Assembly: GCF_014138435.1 (NCBI RefSeq)
Contig: NZ_JACJIM010000004.1
Location: 1 to 64,000, forward strand
From: Methylobacterium fujisawaense
Lineage (GTDB): Bacteria > Pseudomonadota > Alphaproteobacteria > Rhizobiales > Beijerinckiaceae
Length of the DNA stretch: 64,000 bases
Direction: 5' to 3'
Under the pieces are notes generated by a model. The model did no database searches. It saw nothing but the letters and a program-made list of their open reading frames with translations, and was not told the DNA's origin. Positions 1 through 8,269 of this stretch are shown piece after piece (positions within the stretch are counted from its first letter, which is position 1; the number at the start of each line of letters is the position of its first letter). A program made the translations under genes and the position numbers.

Positions 1-3000
1 CGCGCCGCCGCCCAGCGCAGCCCCGCCAGCGAGTGCACGTGGATCAGGACCGGCGCCAGCTCTGCGATGAAGCCGGCGAGTTCGTCCGCGTCCCGCGGCA
101 GGTACAGGCTGTCGAGGTTGGGCAGGTACAGGAATTCGGGGCTGCGGTAGGCGACGTGGACCTCGAGGTTGCGGGTCCGGTCGATCTGCAGGAGCACGAC
201 GCTCAGGCCCTCGGCCCGGGCCTGGGCGACCATGTCGTCGATGTGCCGCTGGATGCCCCCGCCCCAGGAATGGGTCACGTACAGGAGCGCCCGGCCGGCG
301 AAGTGCCGGGCCAGCCGCGCCCGGTCGAGCCGCGCCCGCCCGCGCCGGCCGGGATCGGCCTGGACGAACTGGCCGACCCGGGCCGGGTAGTCGGGGTGCT
401 TGGCCAGCAGGGCCGCCTGGCCCTGGACGTACTCGCCGCCCTCGTCGAGCCCGAACGAGATCTGGCCGGCATGGTAGACGAACACGTCCTCGGCGAGCAG
501 GTTGACGAAGCCCGCCTTGATGGCGCGCAGGCACCAGTCGTTCTCCTCGCCGTAGCCCTTGCCGAAGGCCTCGGCGTCGAGGGTGCCGACGGCGTCGAGC
601 GCGGCGGCGGTCATGTACATGCAGAAGCCGACGCCGGTGGGCACGGGCACGGCGTGGCCGCGGTTGACCTGCGCGGCCATGCGGTCGAGATCGGCGCGGT
701 CGATCTCCAGCGGCATGGTGTTGTTGGCGTTGAAGCGCGGGTAGGAGCAGATCGTGGCGTTGTTGGACAGCGGCGTGACGCTGCCCACGCGCAGCCCCGC
801 CCCGGGTTCGGCCCTGGGGGCGGCCCCGGGTTCGGCCTCGGGTTCGACCTTGGGTTCTGCGTGGGCGACGAGCCGGTCGAGCCAGTCGCCGAAGACCTGC
901 GCGTCGGAATTGAGCAGGACGACGGCGCGGCCCTGGCGCAGGCCGAGGGCGCGGTTGACCGAGCGGACGAAGCCGAGGTTGCGTTCGTTCTCGACGAGGT
1001 GGAACAGGCCGCGGCCGGCGAGCCGGGCGAGGTCTGCGGTGAGCTCCGGGTCGGGGGAGCGGTCGTTGACGGCGAGCAGGGTGAAGGGCGTGGCCTGGGG
1101 CTGGGACAGGCAGGCGTGGAGGGCGCGCAGGGTCTCGCCGCGGCCCTTGTAGACCGGGACGATCACGACGACCCGGGCCTGGTCGATGGGCAGGGCCCGG
1201 GGCAGGCGGTCCCATGCGTCGGGCGCGGGGGCCTCCATGGGCGGATAGGTGCCGAGATCCTCGGGGGCGGTCATCAGCCCGGCGGCCCGGCCCGTGCGCA
1301 CGTAGTGCAGGAACGGCGACTCCCCCGCACCCAGGAGATGGCCGTAGGTCTCCCTGTAGAACGCGATGGAGAAGGTCGCGCTCGGATCGCGCCCCTCGTG
1401 CTGGCCGTAGGCGACGAAATGAGCGAGCGGTCCGCCGGGGGCGTCGGCGGCGTCGGGGTTGCGCTTGGCGTAGAAGGCGGCGTCGAAGAACGGCGCGATC
1501 AGGCGGGCCTCGTTGGCCAGCGCCGCCGCCCGCGAATCCGGCGTGCCGTAGCGGGGGTGGAAGGCACCGGCCGAGATGTCGGCGCCGTGCAGGAGGGCCG
1601 TGGCGAGGACGTGAACGAGGGGCGCCAGCCCGGTCTCGCGCACCCCGGGATGCGCGTCGCAATAGGCCTGTCCGTCGAAATCCGGCCTGGGGTTGCGGCC
1701 GTTCCGCCAGCCGGTGTCGCAATAGTCGCGCACGGCGTCGTCCGCCTCTGACAGCCCGTAGCGCGCCCGGTAGAAGCCGTGGTCGAAATGCCCCGCCACC
1801 AGCCGCGCCTGCAGGTCCAGGAGCCCGTCCCGGTCGCAGGCCGCCTGCCCGATCGCCCCCAGCCAGCCCGTATCGGCGATCGGCGCCCGCGCCGGGCGCA
1901 GGCCGCAGACGCCCAGCAGCGCGGCCAGCGTCGAGCGCCCGGGCCCCGGGTCGCGCAGCTCCCGCCAGCCCGCCTCGGCGAAGTGCAGGTACGGCTCCCG
2001 CCCGCCCACGTCCGGGTAGGTCGCCCGGTACCAGTCCGCATCCACCGCCGGCAGGTTCAGCCGGTGCGGCTCGGCGAACGGCGCGCCCCCGGACAGCCGG
2101 GTCTCGGCCACGTAGCGGAAGAACGGGTCGTCGCCGACCGCCCGGCTGCCCGCGCGGGCCTGCACGAAGCCGGCCGGGTCGAAGTCCGGCCGCGGGCTGA
2201 CCCGCGCCCGCCAGCCCTCCGCCACGTAGTGGCGCAGCAGCGCGGCGTCCGAGGCCCCGGCCAGCGCCTCGGCCTGGGGGCCGGGCAGGCGCTGCCGGTA
2301 ATGGGCGGCGTCGAAGTAGGGGGCGAGGGTCTCCATCCGCAGGGCCAGCGCCGCGTCCGGGTCGGGCCGGGCGGGTCCGCCGTTGCGGACGTAGTGCACC
2401 AGCGGGTTCTGGGTGGCGAAGGTGAGGCCGCGGGTGAGGCAGTAGGCCAGGGTGTCGAACTGCGGTGCCGGCTCGCGGCCCTCGCGCCAGCCGGAGGCCA
2501 TGTAGTGGTCGACCGGATCGACGCCGGCGGCGGCGAGGTCGGGGTTGTTGGCCAGGTAGAAGGCCCCGTCCACGAGGCGGCGGGCGAGGCGCTCGGCCTG
2601 GGCCGTGTCGGGCTTGGGCAGGCGCGCGCCGGCTGCCCCGCCCGCGCCGCTGCCCTCGCCGCCACCCTCGCCGCCGGCCCGGGCGCGCCGGCGCGTGAGG
2701 GCGTGCAGGAACGGGTTGATGCCGGCCCGGGCGAGGTAGGGGCGGTCGGCGAGGTAGGCGGCGGAGTCGAAGTCGGGGCGCGGGTCGCGGCCCTCGCGCC
2801 AGCCGTGGACGAGGTAGTCGCGCACCGGATCGGCCGTGATCCCGTACCAGCTCGCGTAGAAGGCCGCGTCGACATGCGGGGCGAGGGCGCCGATCAGGCG
2901 CGCCTCGAGATCCGCACCGGTCGCCGCACCGGCCCAGCGGCGGTGCAGCGCCGCCGGCTTGGCCAGCGGATCGCGCAGCCGGCCGAGGCGGCGCCGCATC

Positions 3001-3047
3001 CGCGTCAGGGCCGAGGTCCGGCCGGTCCCGTCGGAGCCGCGGCGCAT
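1..3047 (-). CDS. Giant multidomain glycosyltransferase (repeat region + GT2 + GT-B start), 3' end beyond window
   Basis: About 1,015 residues are visible and the C-terminus lies past the window edge. Residues ~35-600 hold six degenerate repeats of the type FYxxxY...DYxxxGWREGRDPRPDFD...NPFLHY, a module seen in large exopolysaccharide or surface-glycan proteins. A GT2 domain follows at ~620-860: strand VVVIVPVYKG, the nucleotide-sugar/metal motif LLNSDAQ, and an acceptor-side EENDWCLRA motif. From ~925 a second Rossmann-like segment begins (LLYVTHSWGGGIQRHI), which looks like the N-terminus of a GT-B (GT4-like) domain. The ATG at 3047 is chosen because the repeat region starts soon after it; a further in-frame Met lies at residue 17. 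It is divergent from the PadR gene. The sugar and acceptor cannot be told from sequence; a role in capsule or O-antigen-like polysaccharide assembly at the inner membrane is inferred. Confidence 0.85.
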   Translation of the reverse strand, partial: MRRGSDGTGRTSALTRMRRRLGRLRDPLAKPAALHRRWAGAATGADLEARLIGALAPHVDAAFYASWYGITADPVRDYLVHGWREGRDPRPDFDSAAYLADRPYLARAGINPFLHALTRRRARAGGEGGGEGSGAGGAAGARLPKPDTAQAERLARRLVDGAFYLANNPDLAAAGVDPVDHYMASGWREGREPAPQFDTLAYCLTRGLTFATQNPLVHYVRNGGPARPDPDAALALRMETLAPYFDAAHYRQRLPGPQAEALAGASDAALLRHYVAEGWRARVSPRPDFDPAGFVQARAGSRAVGDDPFFRYVAETRLSGGAPFAEPHRLNLPAVDADWYRATYPDVGGREPYLHFAEAGWRELRDPGPGRSTLAALLGVCGLRPARAPIADTGWLGAIGQAACDRDGLLDLQARLVAGHFDHGFYRARYGLSEADDAVRDYCDTGWRNGRNPRPDFDGQAYCDAHPGVRETGLAPLVHVLATALLHGADISAGAFHPRYGTPDSRAAALANEARLIAPFFDAAFYAKRNPDAADAPGGPLAHFVAYGQHEGRDPSATFSIAFYRETYGHLLGAGESPFLHYVRTGRAAGLMTAPEDLGTYPPMEAPAPDAWDRLPRALPIDQARVVVIVPVYKGRGETLRALHACLSQPQATPFTLLAVNDRSPDPELTADLARLAGRGLFHLVENERNLGFVRSVNRALGLRQGRAVVLLNSDAQVFGDWLDRLVAHAEPKVEPEAEPGAAPRAEPGAGLRVGSVTPLSNNATICSYPRFNANNTMPLEIDRADLDRMAAQVNRGHAVPVPTGVGFCMYMTAAALDAVGTLDAEAFGKGYGEENDWCLRAIKAGFVNLLAEDVFVYHAGQISFGLDEGGEYVQGQAALLAKHPDYPARVGQFVQADPGRRGRARLDRARLARHFAGRALLYVTHSWGGGIQRHIDDMVAQARAEGLSVVLLQIDRTRNLEVHVAYRSPEFLYLPNLDSLYLPRDADELAGFIAELAPVLIHVHSLAGLRWAAA
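797..860. repeat. In-frame imperfect tandem repeat inside the GT2 domain
   Basis: Imperfect 6-18 bp units built on GGGTTCGGCC encode a run of EPGA/EPEA units on the minus strand. It sits between DRLVAHA and LRVGSVTPLSNN, which are usually nearly contiguous in GT2 enzymes, so about 20 residues appear to be inserted in a surface loop. Confidence 0.6.
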
Positions 3048-3333
3048 CTTAGGACTCTGCGGAGGGGCGTTCGCCGCGGGCCGTCACGAGGCGCGGCATC
3101 CATCGGCCGCCCGCCGGGCGGGCGCGGTCGAGGCGCGGGGCTCTGATCGGGTCATGGGCGGCAGCTGGCGGGCAGCGTCGGGGGCGCAAGGCGGCGCGGG
3201 AGCGGTCATCCTGTCGGACACCTGTCGCACTAACGGAACCGGCGGAATCCGTAAACCGTGGGTCGCCGGCACCGTCCGCCCAGGATGGCGGCGTCGCGGG
3301 TCGGAGGCAGGCGCCTTGCGGGCATCCGGTTTT

Positions 3334-3360
3334 CGATATATCTTATATTTAGACATATCG
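3334..3360. promoter_or_regulatory. 27-bp dyad, probable PadR operator
   Basis: Arms CGATATATCT and AGACATATCG are inverted repeats matching at 9 of 10 positions, around a 7-bp AT spacer. The dyad lies in an AT-rich patch 17 bp before the PadR start codon, in DNA that is otherwise very GC-rich. Autoregulation is inferred from this position; the divergent glycosyltransferase starts about 290 bp away and may or may not be controlled. Confidence 0.7.
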
Positions 3361-3377
3361 AAATCGAGTCGAAAATC

Positions 3378-4010
3378 ATGCACCCACACCGCCCGGATGT
3401 CCTGCACGCCGATCCCTTCGATGCCTTCCGCGTCCGTGCCCATCGCGGCCCGATGGGGGCCGATCCCCGCGGGCGGCACAGTCCGCACGGCCACCACGGT
3501 CGCGGACCCGGGGAGCGCCGGATGTTCGGCCGGGGCGGCCGGGGCGACCTCGCGCGCTTCTTCGCCCACGGCGACCTGCGCCTCGTCATCCTGCACCTGA
3601 TCGCCGAGAAGCCGCGTCACGGCTACGAGATCATCAAGGCGATCGAGGAGCGGGTCGGGGGCGCCTACAGCCCGAGCCCCGGGACGGTCTACCCGACGCT
3701 CACCCTGCTGGAGGAGCTCGGGCACGTCACGGTCACCCCCGGGGAGGGCACCAAGCGGCTGCACACGATCACGCCGGAGGGGCAGTCCGTCCTGGACGGC
3801 AACCGCCCGGTCCTCGACGCGATCCTCGCCCGGATGGCGGAGGCCGAGGCCGCCCGGGGCGACGGTCCGCCGCCCTCGGTGGTGCGCGCTCAGGAGGGTC
3901 TGAAGCTCGCCCTGCAGATGCGGCTCGCCCGTGGTCCGCTCAGCGCCGAGCAGGCCGCCGCCGTCACGGCCGCGCTGGAGGCGGCGACCGCCGCGGTGGA
4001 ACAGGCGTGA
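3378..4010 (+). CDS. PadR-family metal-responsive regulator, YqjI-like
   Basis: A 210-residue DNA-binding repressor. The winged-helix domain (residues ~60-135) has the PadR signature: LRLVILHLI, RHGYEIIKAIEE and SPGTVYPTLTLLEE. In front of it lies a ~50-residue His/Arg-rich tail with about nine histidines, ending in a glycine/arginine stretch and RFFAHGDLRLVIL. This closely resembles E. coli YqjI, a nickel-responsive repressor of the ferric reductase gene yqjH that senses metal through a His/Cys-rich tail. The tail here has His but no Cys. The ATG at 3378 is preferred over an upstream in-frame start because the reading frame between them crosses the operator dyad. No yqjH-like reductase is adjacent, so the target is unclear. 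It may be co-transcribed with the glycosyltransferase 30 bp downstream. Confidence 0.88.
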   Translation: MHPHRPDVLHADPFDAFRVRAHRGPMGADPRGRHSPHGHHGRGPGERRMFGRGGRGDLARFFAHGDLRLVILHLIAEKPRHGYEIIKAIEERVGGAYSPSPGTVYPTLTLLEELGHVTVTPGEGTKRLHTITPEGQSVLDGNRPVLDAILARMAEAEAARGDGPPPSVVRAQEGLKLALQMRLARGPLSAEQAAAVTAALEAATAAVEQA

Positions 4011-4040
4011 GGGATCGCGATCGCCGCCGGGACGCGACCG

Positions 4041-4958
4041 GTGCCTGACCCGCGGCTCAGCCGCCTCGTGCTCGGGGTCACCCTGTTCCGGCCGGGTCCG
4101 GAACAGGTGGAGCGCCTGTGCGCCCTGGCCTCGGCCGGCTTCGCGGCGGTGATCGCCTTCGACAATGGCGGCCTCCCCGCCGGGGCGGCGGAGCGCCTCG
4201 CCCGGGCCGGCGTCACGCTGCTGTCGGAGGGGACAAATCTCGGCATCGCCGAGGCGCTCAACCGGATCGCCGCGGCCGCCCAGGCCGCGGGCGCCGGGGC
4301 CCTCCTCCTCCTCGACCAGGATGCCGAACCGCCCGGAGATCTCGCCGCCGCGCTGCTGACGGCCCAGGACCGGCTGCGGGCGGCCGGGATCCCGGCGGCG
4401 GTGGTGGGCCCGGCCCCGGCACCGGCGCCGGGCCACAAGGCGCCCGCCTACCCGCCCCGTCCCGGCGCGCCGGGGCATGGCGACCTCGCCCCGGTGCAGT
4501 TCCTGGCGACTTCGGGCTCGCTCGTCGACCTCGCCGCCTTCGCCCGGGTCGGGCCCTTCCGCGGCGACTTCTTCATCGACGGGGTCGAGCTCGAATGGTG
4601 CTTTCGCGCCTGGAGCCTCGGCTACGGCTGCTACCAGACCCGCGCCGTCGCGATCCCGCACCGCGTCGGCGGCGGGACGATCCGGGCCTTCGGGATCGCG
4701 ATGCCGCGCCAGCCCCTGTTCCGCATGGGGACCTATCTGCGCAACGCGATCTACGCGTGGCGGCTGCCGCACGTGCCGCTGCGCTGGAAGCTCGCCCAGG
4801 CCGCCTACCTGCCGCTCCAGGCCGGGCTGTACTGGGCGGATTCGGGCTGGCGGCCCGCCGTGCTGCTCAGGCTCCTCGCGGCCGCCCGCGACGGCGCCCT
4901 CGGGCGCCTCGGGCCGCCCCGGGATCTGCCCAGAGATGAGCCGAGAGATCTGCCGTGA
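4041..4958 (+). CDS. GT2 glycosyltransferase, rhamnosyltransferase-like
   Basis: A 305-residue enzyme of the GT2 class that resembles O-antigen rhamnosyltransferases. The N-terminal strand LVLGVTLFRP, the NLGIAEALN helix cap, the DxD-type metal motif LLLDQDAEPP (residues ~92-101) and the acceptor motif FFIDGVELEWCFRA (~178-191) are all present. The C-terminal third is basic and hydrophobic (FRMGTYLRNAIYAW) and probably sits at the inner membrane. The start is GTG at 4041; no better in-frame start covers the first beta strand. It overlaps the next glycosyltransferase by 4 nt (GTGA), so the two are translationally coupled. Donor and acceptor sugars are not known. Confidence 0.85.
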   Translation: MPDPRLSRLVLGVTLFRPGPEQVERLCALASAGFAAVIAFDNGGLPAGAAERLARAGVTLLSEGTNLGIAEALNRIAAAAQAAGAGALLLLDQDAEPPGDLAAALLTAQDRLRAAGIPAAVVGPAPAPAPGHKAPAYPPRPGAPGHGDLAPVQFLATSGSLVDLAAFARVGPFRGDFFIDGVELEWCFRAWSLGYGCYQTRAVAIPHRVGGGTIRAFGIAMPRQPLFRMGTYLRNAIYAWRLPHVPLRWKLAQAAYLPLQAGLYWADSGWRPAVLLRLLAAARDGALGRLGPPRDLPRDEPRDLP

Positions 4959-5911
4959 CCGACCGCCCTGCCCTCGACGTGGTGATCGTCAACTGGAACG
5001 GCGGCGGGCTGCTGCGCGCCTGCCTCGCGAGCCTCGCGGCCGCGCAGGACGCCGCGGCCGTGCAGGTCACCGTGGTGGACAACGCCTCGACGGACGGCTC
5101 CATCGAGACCCTGCCCGCCCTGCCCCGCCCGCTCCGGCTGATCCGGAACGCCACGAATCTCGGCTTCGGCCGGGCCTGCGACCAGGGCGCCGCCGCCGGC
5201 GACGCCCCCGCGATCCTGTTCCTCAACCCGGACACGCAGGTCGCGCCCGACGCGCTCAGCGTGGCTCTGGCCGCGCTGATGGCCGACCCGCGGACCGGGA
5301 TCGTCGGCGCGCGCCTCGTCGAACCCGACGGGCGGACCGCGCGCTCCTGCGCCCGGACCCCCTCGGCGCTGGGCCTCCTCGGCCGCGCCCTGGCGCTGGA
5401 CCGCCTCGGCCTCCTGCGGCCGCACTTCCTCCTCGAATGGGACCATGCCGCGGACCGCGCCGTCGACCAGGTGATGGGCGCCTTCCTGATGATCCGCCGC
5501 GACCTGTTCCGGATGCTCGGCGGCTTCGACCCGCGCTTCTTCGTCTACTGGGAGGATGCCGACCTCTGCGCCCGAACCCGGGCGGCGGGCTTTTCCGTGC
5601 GGCACGTGGCCGGGGCGGTCGCCCGCCATCTCGGCCAGGGCACGACCCGGCAGGTGCGGGCGCGGCGGCTGTTCTACTTCCTGCGCAGCCAGATCCTCTA
5701 TGCCGGCAAGCACCACGGCGTCGCCGCGGCCCTCGCCCTGACGGCGGCGAGCTTCGGCGCGCAGGTGCCCCTGCGGCTCGCCCTGGCCCTCGCCCGCCGC
5801 TCCCCCGGGGAGGCCGCGGAGGTCCTGCGGGCGGCGGGCCTCCTGGCCGCGGCGCTGCCGGGGCTCGTGCCGGACCTCCTGGGGTCCGCGCGCGCGCGGG
5901 CCGCCGGCTGA
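4955..5911 (+). CDS. GT2 glycosyltransferase
   Basis: A 318-residue GT2 enzyme. LDVVIVNWNGGGLL opens the nucleotide-binding fold, VVDNASTDGS follows, FLNPDTQ (~88-94) carries the DxD-equivalent metal site, and FDPRFFVYWEDADLCARTR (~187-205) carries the acceptor/base motif typical of WbbL-like rhamnosyltransferases. The C-terminus has hydrophobic helices (AAALALTAASFGA) that suit membrane association. The GTG start overlaps the upstream stop. It is probably the second enzyme of a short surface-glycan operon with the preceding glycosyltransferase and the membrane protein that follows. Confidence 0.87.
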   Translation: MTDRPALDVVIVNWNGGGLLRACLASLAAAQDAAAVQVTVVDNASTDGSIETLPALPRPLRLIRNATNLGFGRACDQGAAAGDAPAILFLNPDTQVAPDALSVALAALMADPRTGIVGARLVEPDGRTARSCARTPSALGLLGRALALDRLGLLRPHFLLEWDHAADRAVDQVMGAFLMIRRDLFRMLGGFDPRFFVYWEDADLCARTRAAGFSVRHVAGAVARHLGQGTTRQVRARRLFYFLRSQILYAGKHHGVAAALALTAASFGAQVPLRLALALARRSPGEAAEVLRAAGLLAAALPGLVPDLLGSARARAAG

Positions 5912-6035
5912 GCGGGATGGCGATGCCGCACGCGACCCGAAGCGCCCTCCGCGCATCCCCGGTCACATCCGCCGTCATATCCGCCTGCCGCCTCATCGGC
6001 CGGGCCGGGGCCGCGGCGCCGCACCGGATGCGGCC

Positions 6036-6959
6036 GTGAACCTGACCTTCGCCGGGGACGGCCGGTTCTGGGCCTGCGCCTTCCTGGGCCTCGGCCTGCC
6101 GGTCTGCCTCGCGCTGGCGTGGGTCGGTCAGCCCGGCGAGACCCCGTCCGCCCTCGATGCCTTCGTCCGGCTCGCCCGCATCGCCGCGTTCCTGAGCCTG
6201 GGTGTCGCCGCCCTGGCCGTGGCGACCCGGGGACGGGCCGCGCTGTTCGCGCTGCTGTGCTGGCCGGCCTCCCTCGCGGCCGCCTCCGGTCCGGACGGGC
6301 TCGTCCTCGCGCTGGCGGCCCTCGCCGCCGCGCTGCTCAGCCCCCGGCCGATGACGGGCCGGTACAGGCCGGCGCGCCTCGCCGGAGCGACGCTGGCGAT
6401 CGCCCTGGTGGTGCTGGCGCGGCCGGCCTGCGCCCCCCTCGCCGGGATGCTGCTGGTGCCGTTCCCGCCGCCGGGACGGCTTGCCCGCACCTGCCGGGAG
6501 CGGCTGCCCCTCGCCGCACTCGCCCTCTTGCCGGCCCTTCTGCCGGCCCTCTCGGCTGCGAGCCTCGGGACGCCGCACCCCGCCGGAGCCGGGCACGGGC
6601 CCATGGCCCTGCCCGTCCCGCTGCCCGGTTTCCTCTCCGGGCTCTGGGCCGTCGCGCTGCTGGTGCCGCTGGTCGCGCTGCGGCGCGGCCCCCTGCCCCC
6701 GCGGGCGGAGCGGCTGTGGCTCTCGGGGGGCGCGCTGCTCGGCCTCTGGCTGATGGTGGGGGCGCAGGCCCTCGCCCCGGCAGGCGGCCCCGGCGGGCTG
6801 CAGATCCGAGACCTCCTGCCGCTGGCGCCGATGCCAATTCTGGCCTTCGCCCGGGGGCGGATCGGCACCGCGGCGGCCCTGCGCTGGCCGGCCCTGCTCC
6901 CGGTGCTGGCCGCCGCTCTCGACGCGGTGGCGCTGCCGATGATCGCGCTGCGGCCGTAG
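6036..6959 (+). CDS. Polytopic membrane protein, possibly short DUF2142-like
   Basis: A 307-residue, very hydrophobic protein with about eight predicted membrane segments, starting FWACAFLGLGLPVCLALAW. The pattern RPACAPLAGMLLVPFPPP followed by a C-terminal LQIRDLLPLAPMPILAFA resembles DUF2142 membrane proteins, which often sit in glycosyltransferase clusters. DUF2142 members are usually longer (roughly 400-500 residues), so this would be a short version. The assignment is tentative and there is no catalytic signature. The GTG start has only a weak ribosome-binding site. It lies 124 bp after the GT2 gene on the same strand and converges on rutD. Confidence 0.6.
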   Translation: MNLTFAGDGRFWACAFLGLGLPVCLALAWVGQPGETPSALDAFVRLARIAAFLSLGVAALAVATRGRAALFALLCWPASLAAASGPDGLVLALAALAAALLSPRPMTGRYRPARLAGATLAIALVVLARPACAPLAGMLLVPFPPPGRLARTCRERLPLAALALLPALLPALSAASLGTPHPAGAGHGPMALPVPLPGFLSGLWAVALLVPLVALRRGPLPPRAERLWLSGGALLGLWLMVGAQALAPAGGPGGLQIRDLLPLAPMPILAFARGRIGTAAALRWPALLPVLAAALDAVALPMIALRP

Positions 6960-6968
6960 GAGAAACGC

Positions 6969-7769
6969 TCAGTCCCGGTCGAGGAAGTCCAAGAGTGCCC
7001 GGTTGAACGCCTCGGGCCGGGTGACGCTGTGGGCGTGGCCGCCGTCGGGGGCGAGGGCGAGCCGGGCCTTGGGCAGCGCCGCCGCCAGCCGCTCGGACCG
7101 CGTGTAGGGCACCAGCACGTCGTCCCGGGCCGCCATCACCAGGGTCTCGTGGCCGATCGATCCGAGACGCTCCGCCACCGTGAAGCGCTCCAGGGCGGCG
7201 ATGCGCGCCAGCACGGTCTCGGCGCCGGGGAAATGCGCCAGCGCCTGCGCCTCGTCGTGGGCGACGCGCTCGGCCTGCGCGGAGAGCCAGGGCGCCGGGT
7301 ACAGGAAGATCGCCTGGGCCCGCACGAAGGCCTCCGGGCCGCCCCCCGCCAGGATCGCCCGGCGGGCCGCGAAGCAGCGGCGCGTGGCCGGGTCCAGGGC
7401 GTCCCAGCCGTTGATCACCACGATCCGCCCGACCCGGTCGGGCGCGTCCAGCGCCATCTGGAGGGCGATCAGGCCGCCCAGGGCGTGGCCGACCACGTCC
7501 GCCCGATCGATCCCGGCTTCGTCCAGCACCGCGCACGCGTCCCGCGCCATGGCGGGGATGTCGTGGTCCGGCCCGAGGGGGCCGGGCGAGCGCCCGGTGC
7601 CGCGATGATCGTAGGTGACGACCCGGAACCGCGCGGTCAGGGCCGCCATCTGCGGCGCGAAATAGCCGGCCCCGCCGCCGAGCCCCGGCGAGAGCAGCAC
7701 CGGCCGCCCGTCCGCCGGGCCCGCCACCGCGTGATGGAGGGAGGCCGCCCCCGCCGCGCGCCTGGCCAT
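6969..7769 (-). CDS. rutD: RutD, putative aminoacrylate hydrolase
   Basis: A 266-residue alpha/beta hydrolase, the last gene of the rut operon. RutD speeds removal of aminoacrylate to malonic semialdehyde in the Rut uracil-degradation pathway. The sequence has the oxyanion region [23 protein letters not shown], a nucleophile-elbow position VVGHALGGL with Ala in place of the usual Ser (as I recall for E. coli RutD), and a late GGHAHSV histidine. The start is fixed by operon architecture: the ATG overlaps the rutC stop as TGATG, and the sequence upstream in this frame is the shadow of rutC. It converges on the membrane protein gene with 9 bp between stops. Confidence 0.92.
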   Translation of the reverse strand: MARRAAGAASLHHAVAGPADGRPVLLSPGLGGGAGYFAPQMAALTARFRVVTYDHRGTGRSPGPLGPDHDIPAMARDACAVLDEAGIDRADVVGHALGGLIALQMALDAPDRVGRIVVINGWDALDPATRRCFAARRAILAGGGPEAFVRAQAIFLYPAPWLSAQAERVAHDEAQALAHFPGAETVLARIAALERFTVAERLGSIGHETLVMAARDDVLVPYTRSERLAAALPKARLALAPDGGHAHSVTRPEAFNRALLDFLDRD

Positions 7770-8155
7770 CAGCGGCCGATATGGGCGACGGAGGCGATCT
7801 CCACGCGGGCCTCGGGCTTCACGAGGCCGCACTGAATGCAGTAGCGCGCCGGTTTCTCGCCCGGAAAATACTCCGCGTAGACGGCGTTGATCGCCGCATA
7901 GTCGGCCCAGTCCGCCAGGAAGACGTGGTTGAAGGTGACGTCGGCCATCGTGCCGCCCGCGGCCTCCACCACACCCTTGATGGTCTCCAGCACGTGGCGG
8001 GTCTGGGCCGCCGCATCGCCGACATGGACCACCTGGGCATCCGCATCCAGCGGCAGCGTGCCCGAGACGTACAGGACCCCGTCGGCCAGCGTGCCCGGCA
8101 CGTAGGGGGCCAGCGGCTTGCCGGTTCCCGGCGGTATCACGACCTGCTTGGGCAT
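7769..8155 (-). CDS. rutC: RutC, 3-aminoacrylate deaminase (Rid family)
   Basis: A 128-residue protein of the YjgF/YER057c/UK114 (Rid) family, full length for the family. Hallmarks are [20 protein letters not shown] at the N-terminus, the trimer-interface strand [14 protein letters not shown], and the C-terminal [14 protein letters not shown] containing the Arg that binds the enamine/imine carboxylate. In the Rut pathway it converts 3-aminoacrylate or its peroxy-derived precursor toward malonic semialdehyde. It is translationally coupled to rutD by a 1-nt overlap. A 114-bp spacer separates it from rutB and contains a 9-bp-stem hairpin. Confidence 0.95.
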   Translation of the reverse strand: MPKQVVIPPGTGKPLAPYVPGTLADGVLYVSGTLPLDADAQVVHVGDAAAQTRHVLETIKGVVEAAGGTMADVTFNHVFLADWADYAAINAVYAEYFPGEKPARYCIQCGLVKPEARVEIASVAHIGR

Positions 8156-8163
8156 TCCCCTGC

Positions 8164-8213
8164 GCCTCCCGCACGCGACCTGTCGGCCGGCCCTTGCAGG
8201 CTGCGCGGGAGGC
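8164..8213. other. Intercistronic hairpin between rutB and rutC
   Basis: GCCTCCCGC (8164-8172) pairs perfectly with GCGGGAGGC (8205-8213) across a 32-nt loop. It lies between the rutB stop and rutC start in the transcript. It could be a partial terminator or mRNA-stability element; that is inference. Confidence 0.45.
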
Positions 8214-8269
8214 CGCAGCGCGGCGGCGTTCGGGCACCCTGCCGGTCACCGGCCGGGTGCGCGATGCAC

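Noticed and set aside
33..3146. Long plus-strand open frames of 572 and 455 codons
   Set aside because: They are antisense to the large glycosyltransferase. Their translations are Gly/Val/Glu/Arg-rich shadow text without domains, while the minus frame shows clear GT2 motifs.
3084..4772. 562-codon minus-strand open frame across the PadR and first GT2 genes
   Set aside because: Antisense shadow of the PadR and GT2 genes in high-GC DNA; it crosses the operator region and has no recognisable domain.
5917..6039. 40-residue ORF between the second GT2 gene and the membrane protein
   Set aside because: Its stop overlaps the next start (GTGA), which is suggestive, but the translation is Ala/Arg/Ser-rich with no structure, so I could not support it.
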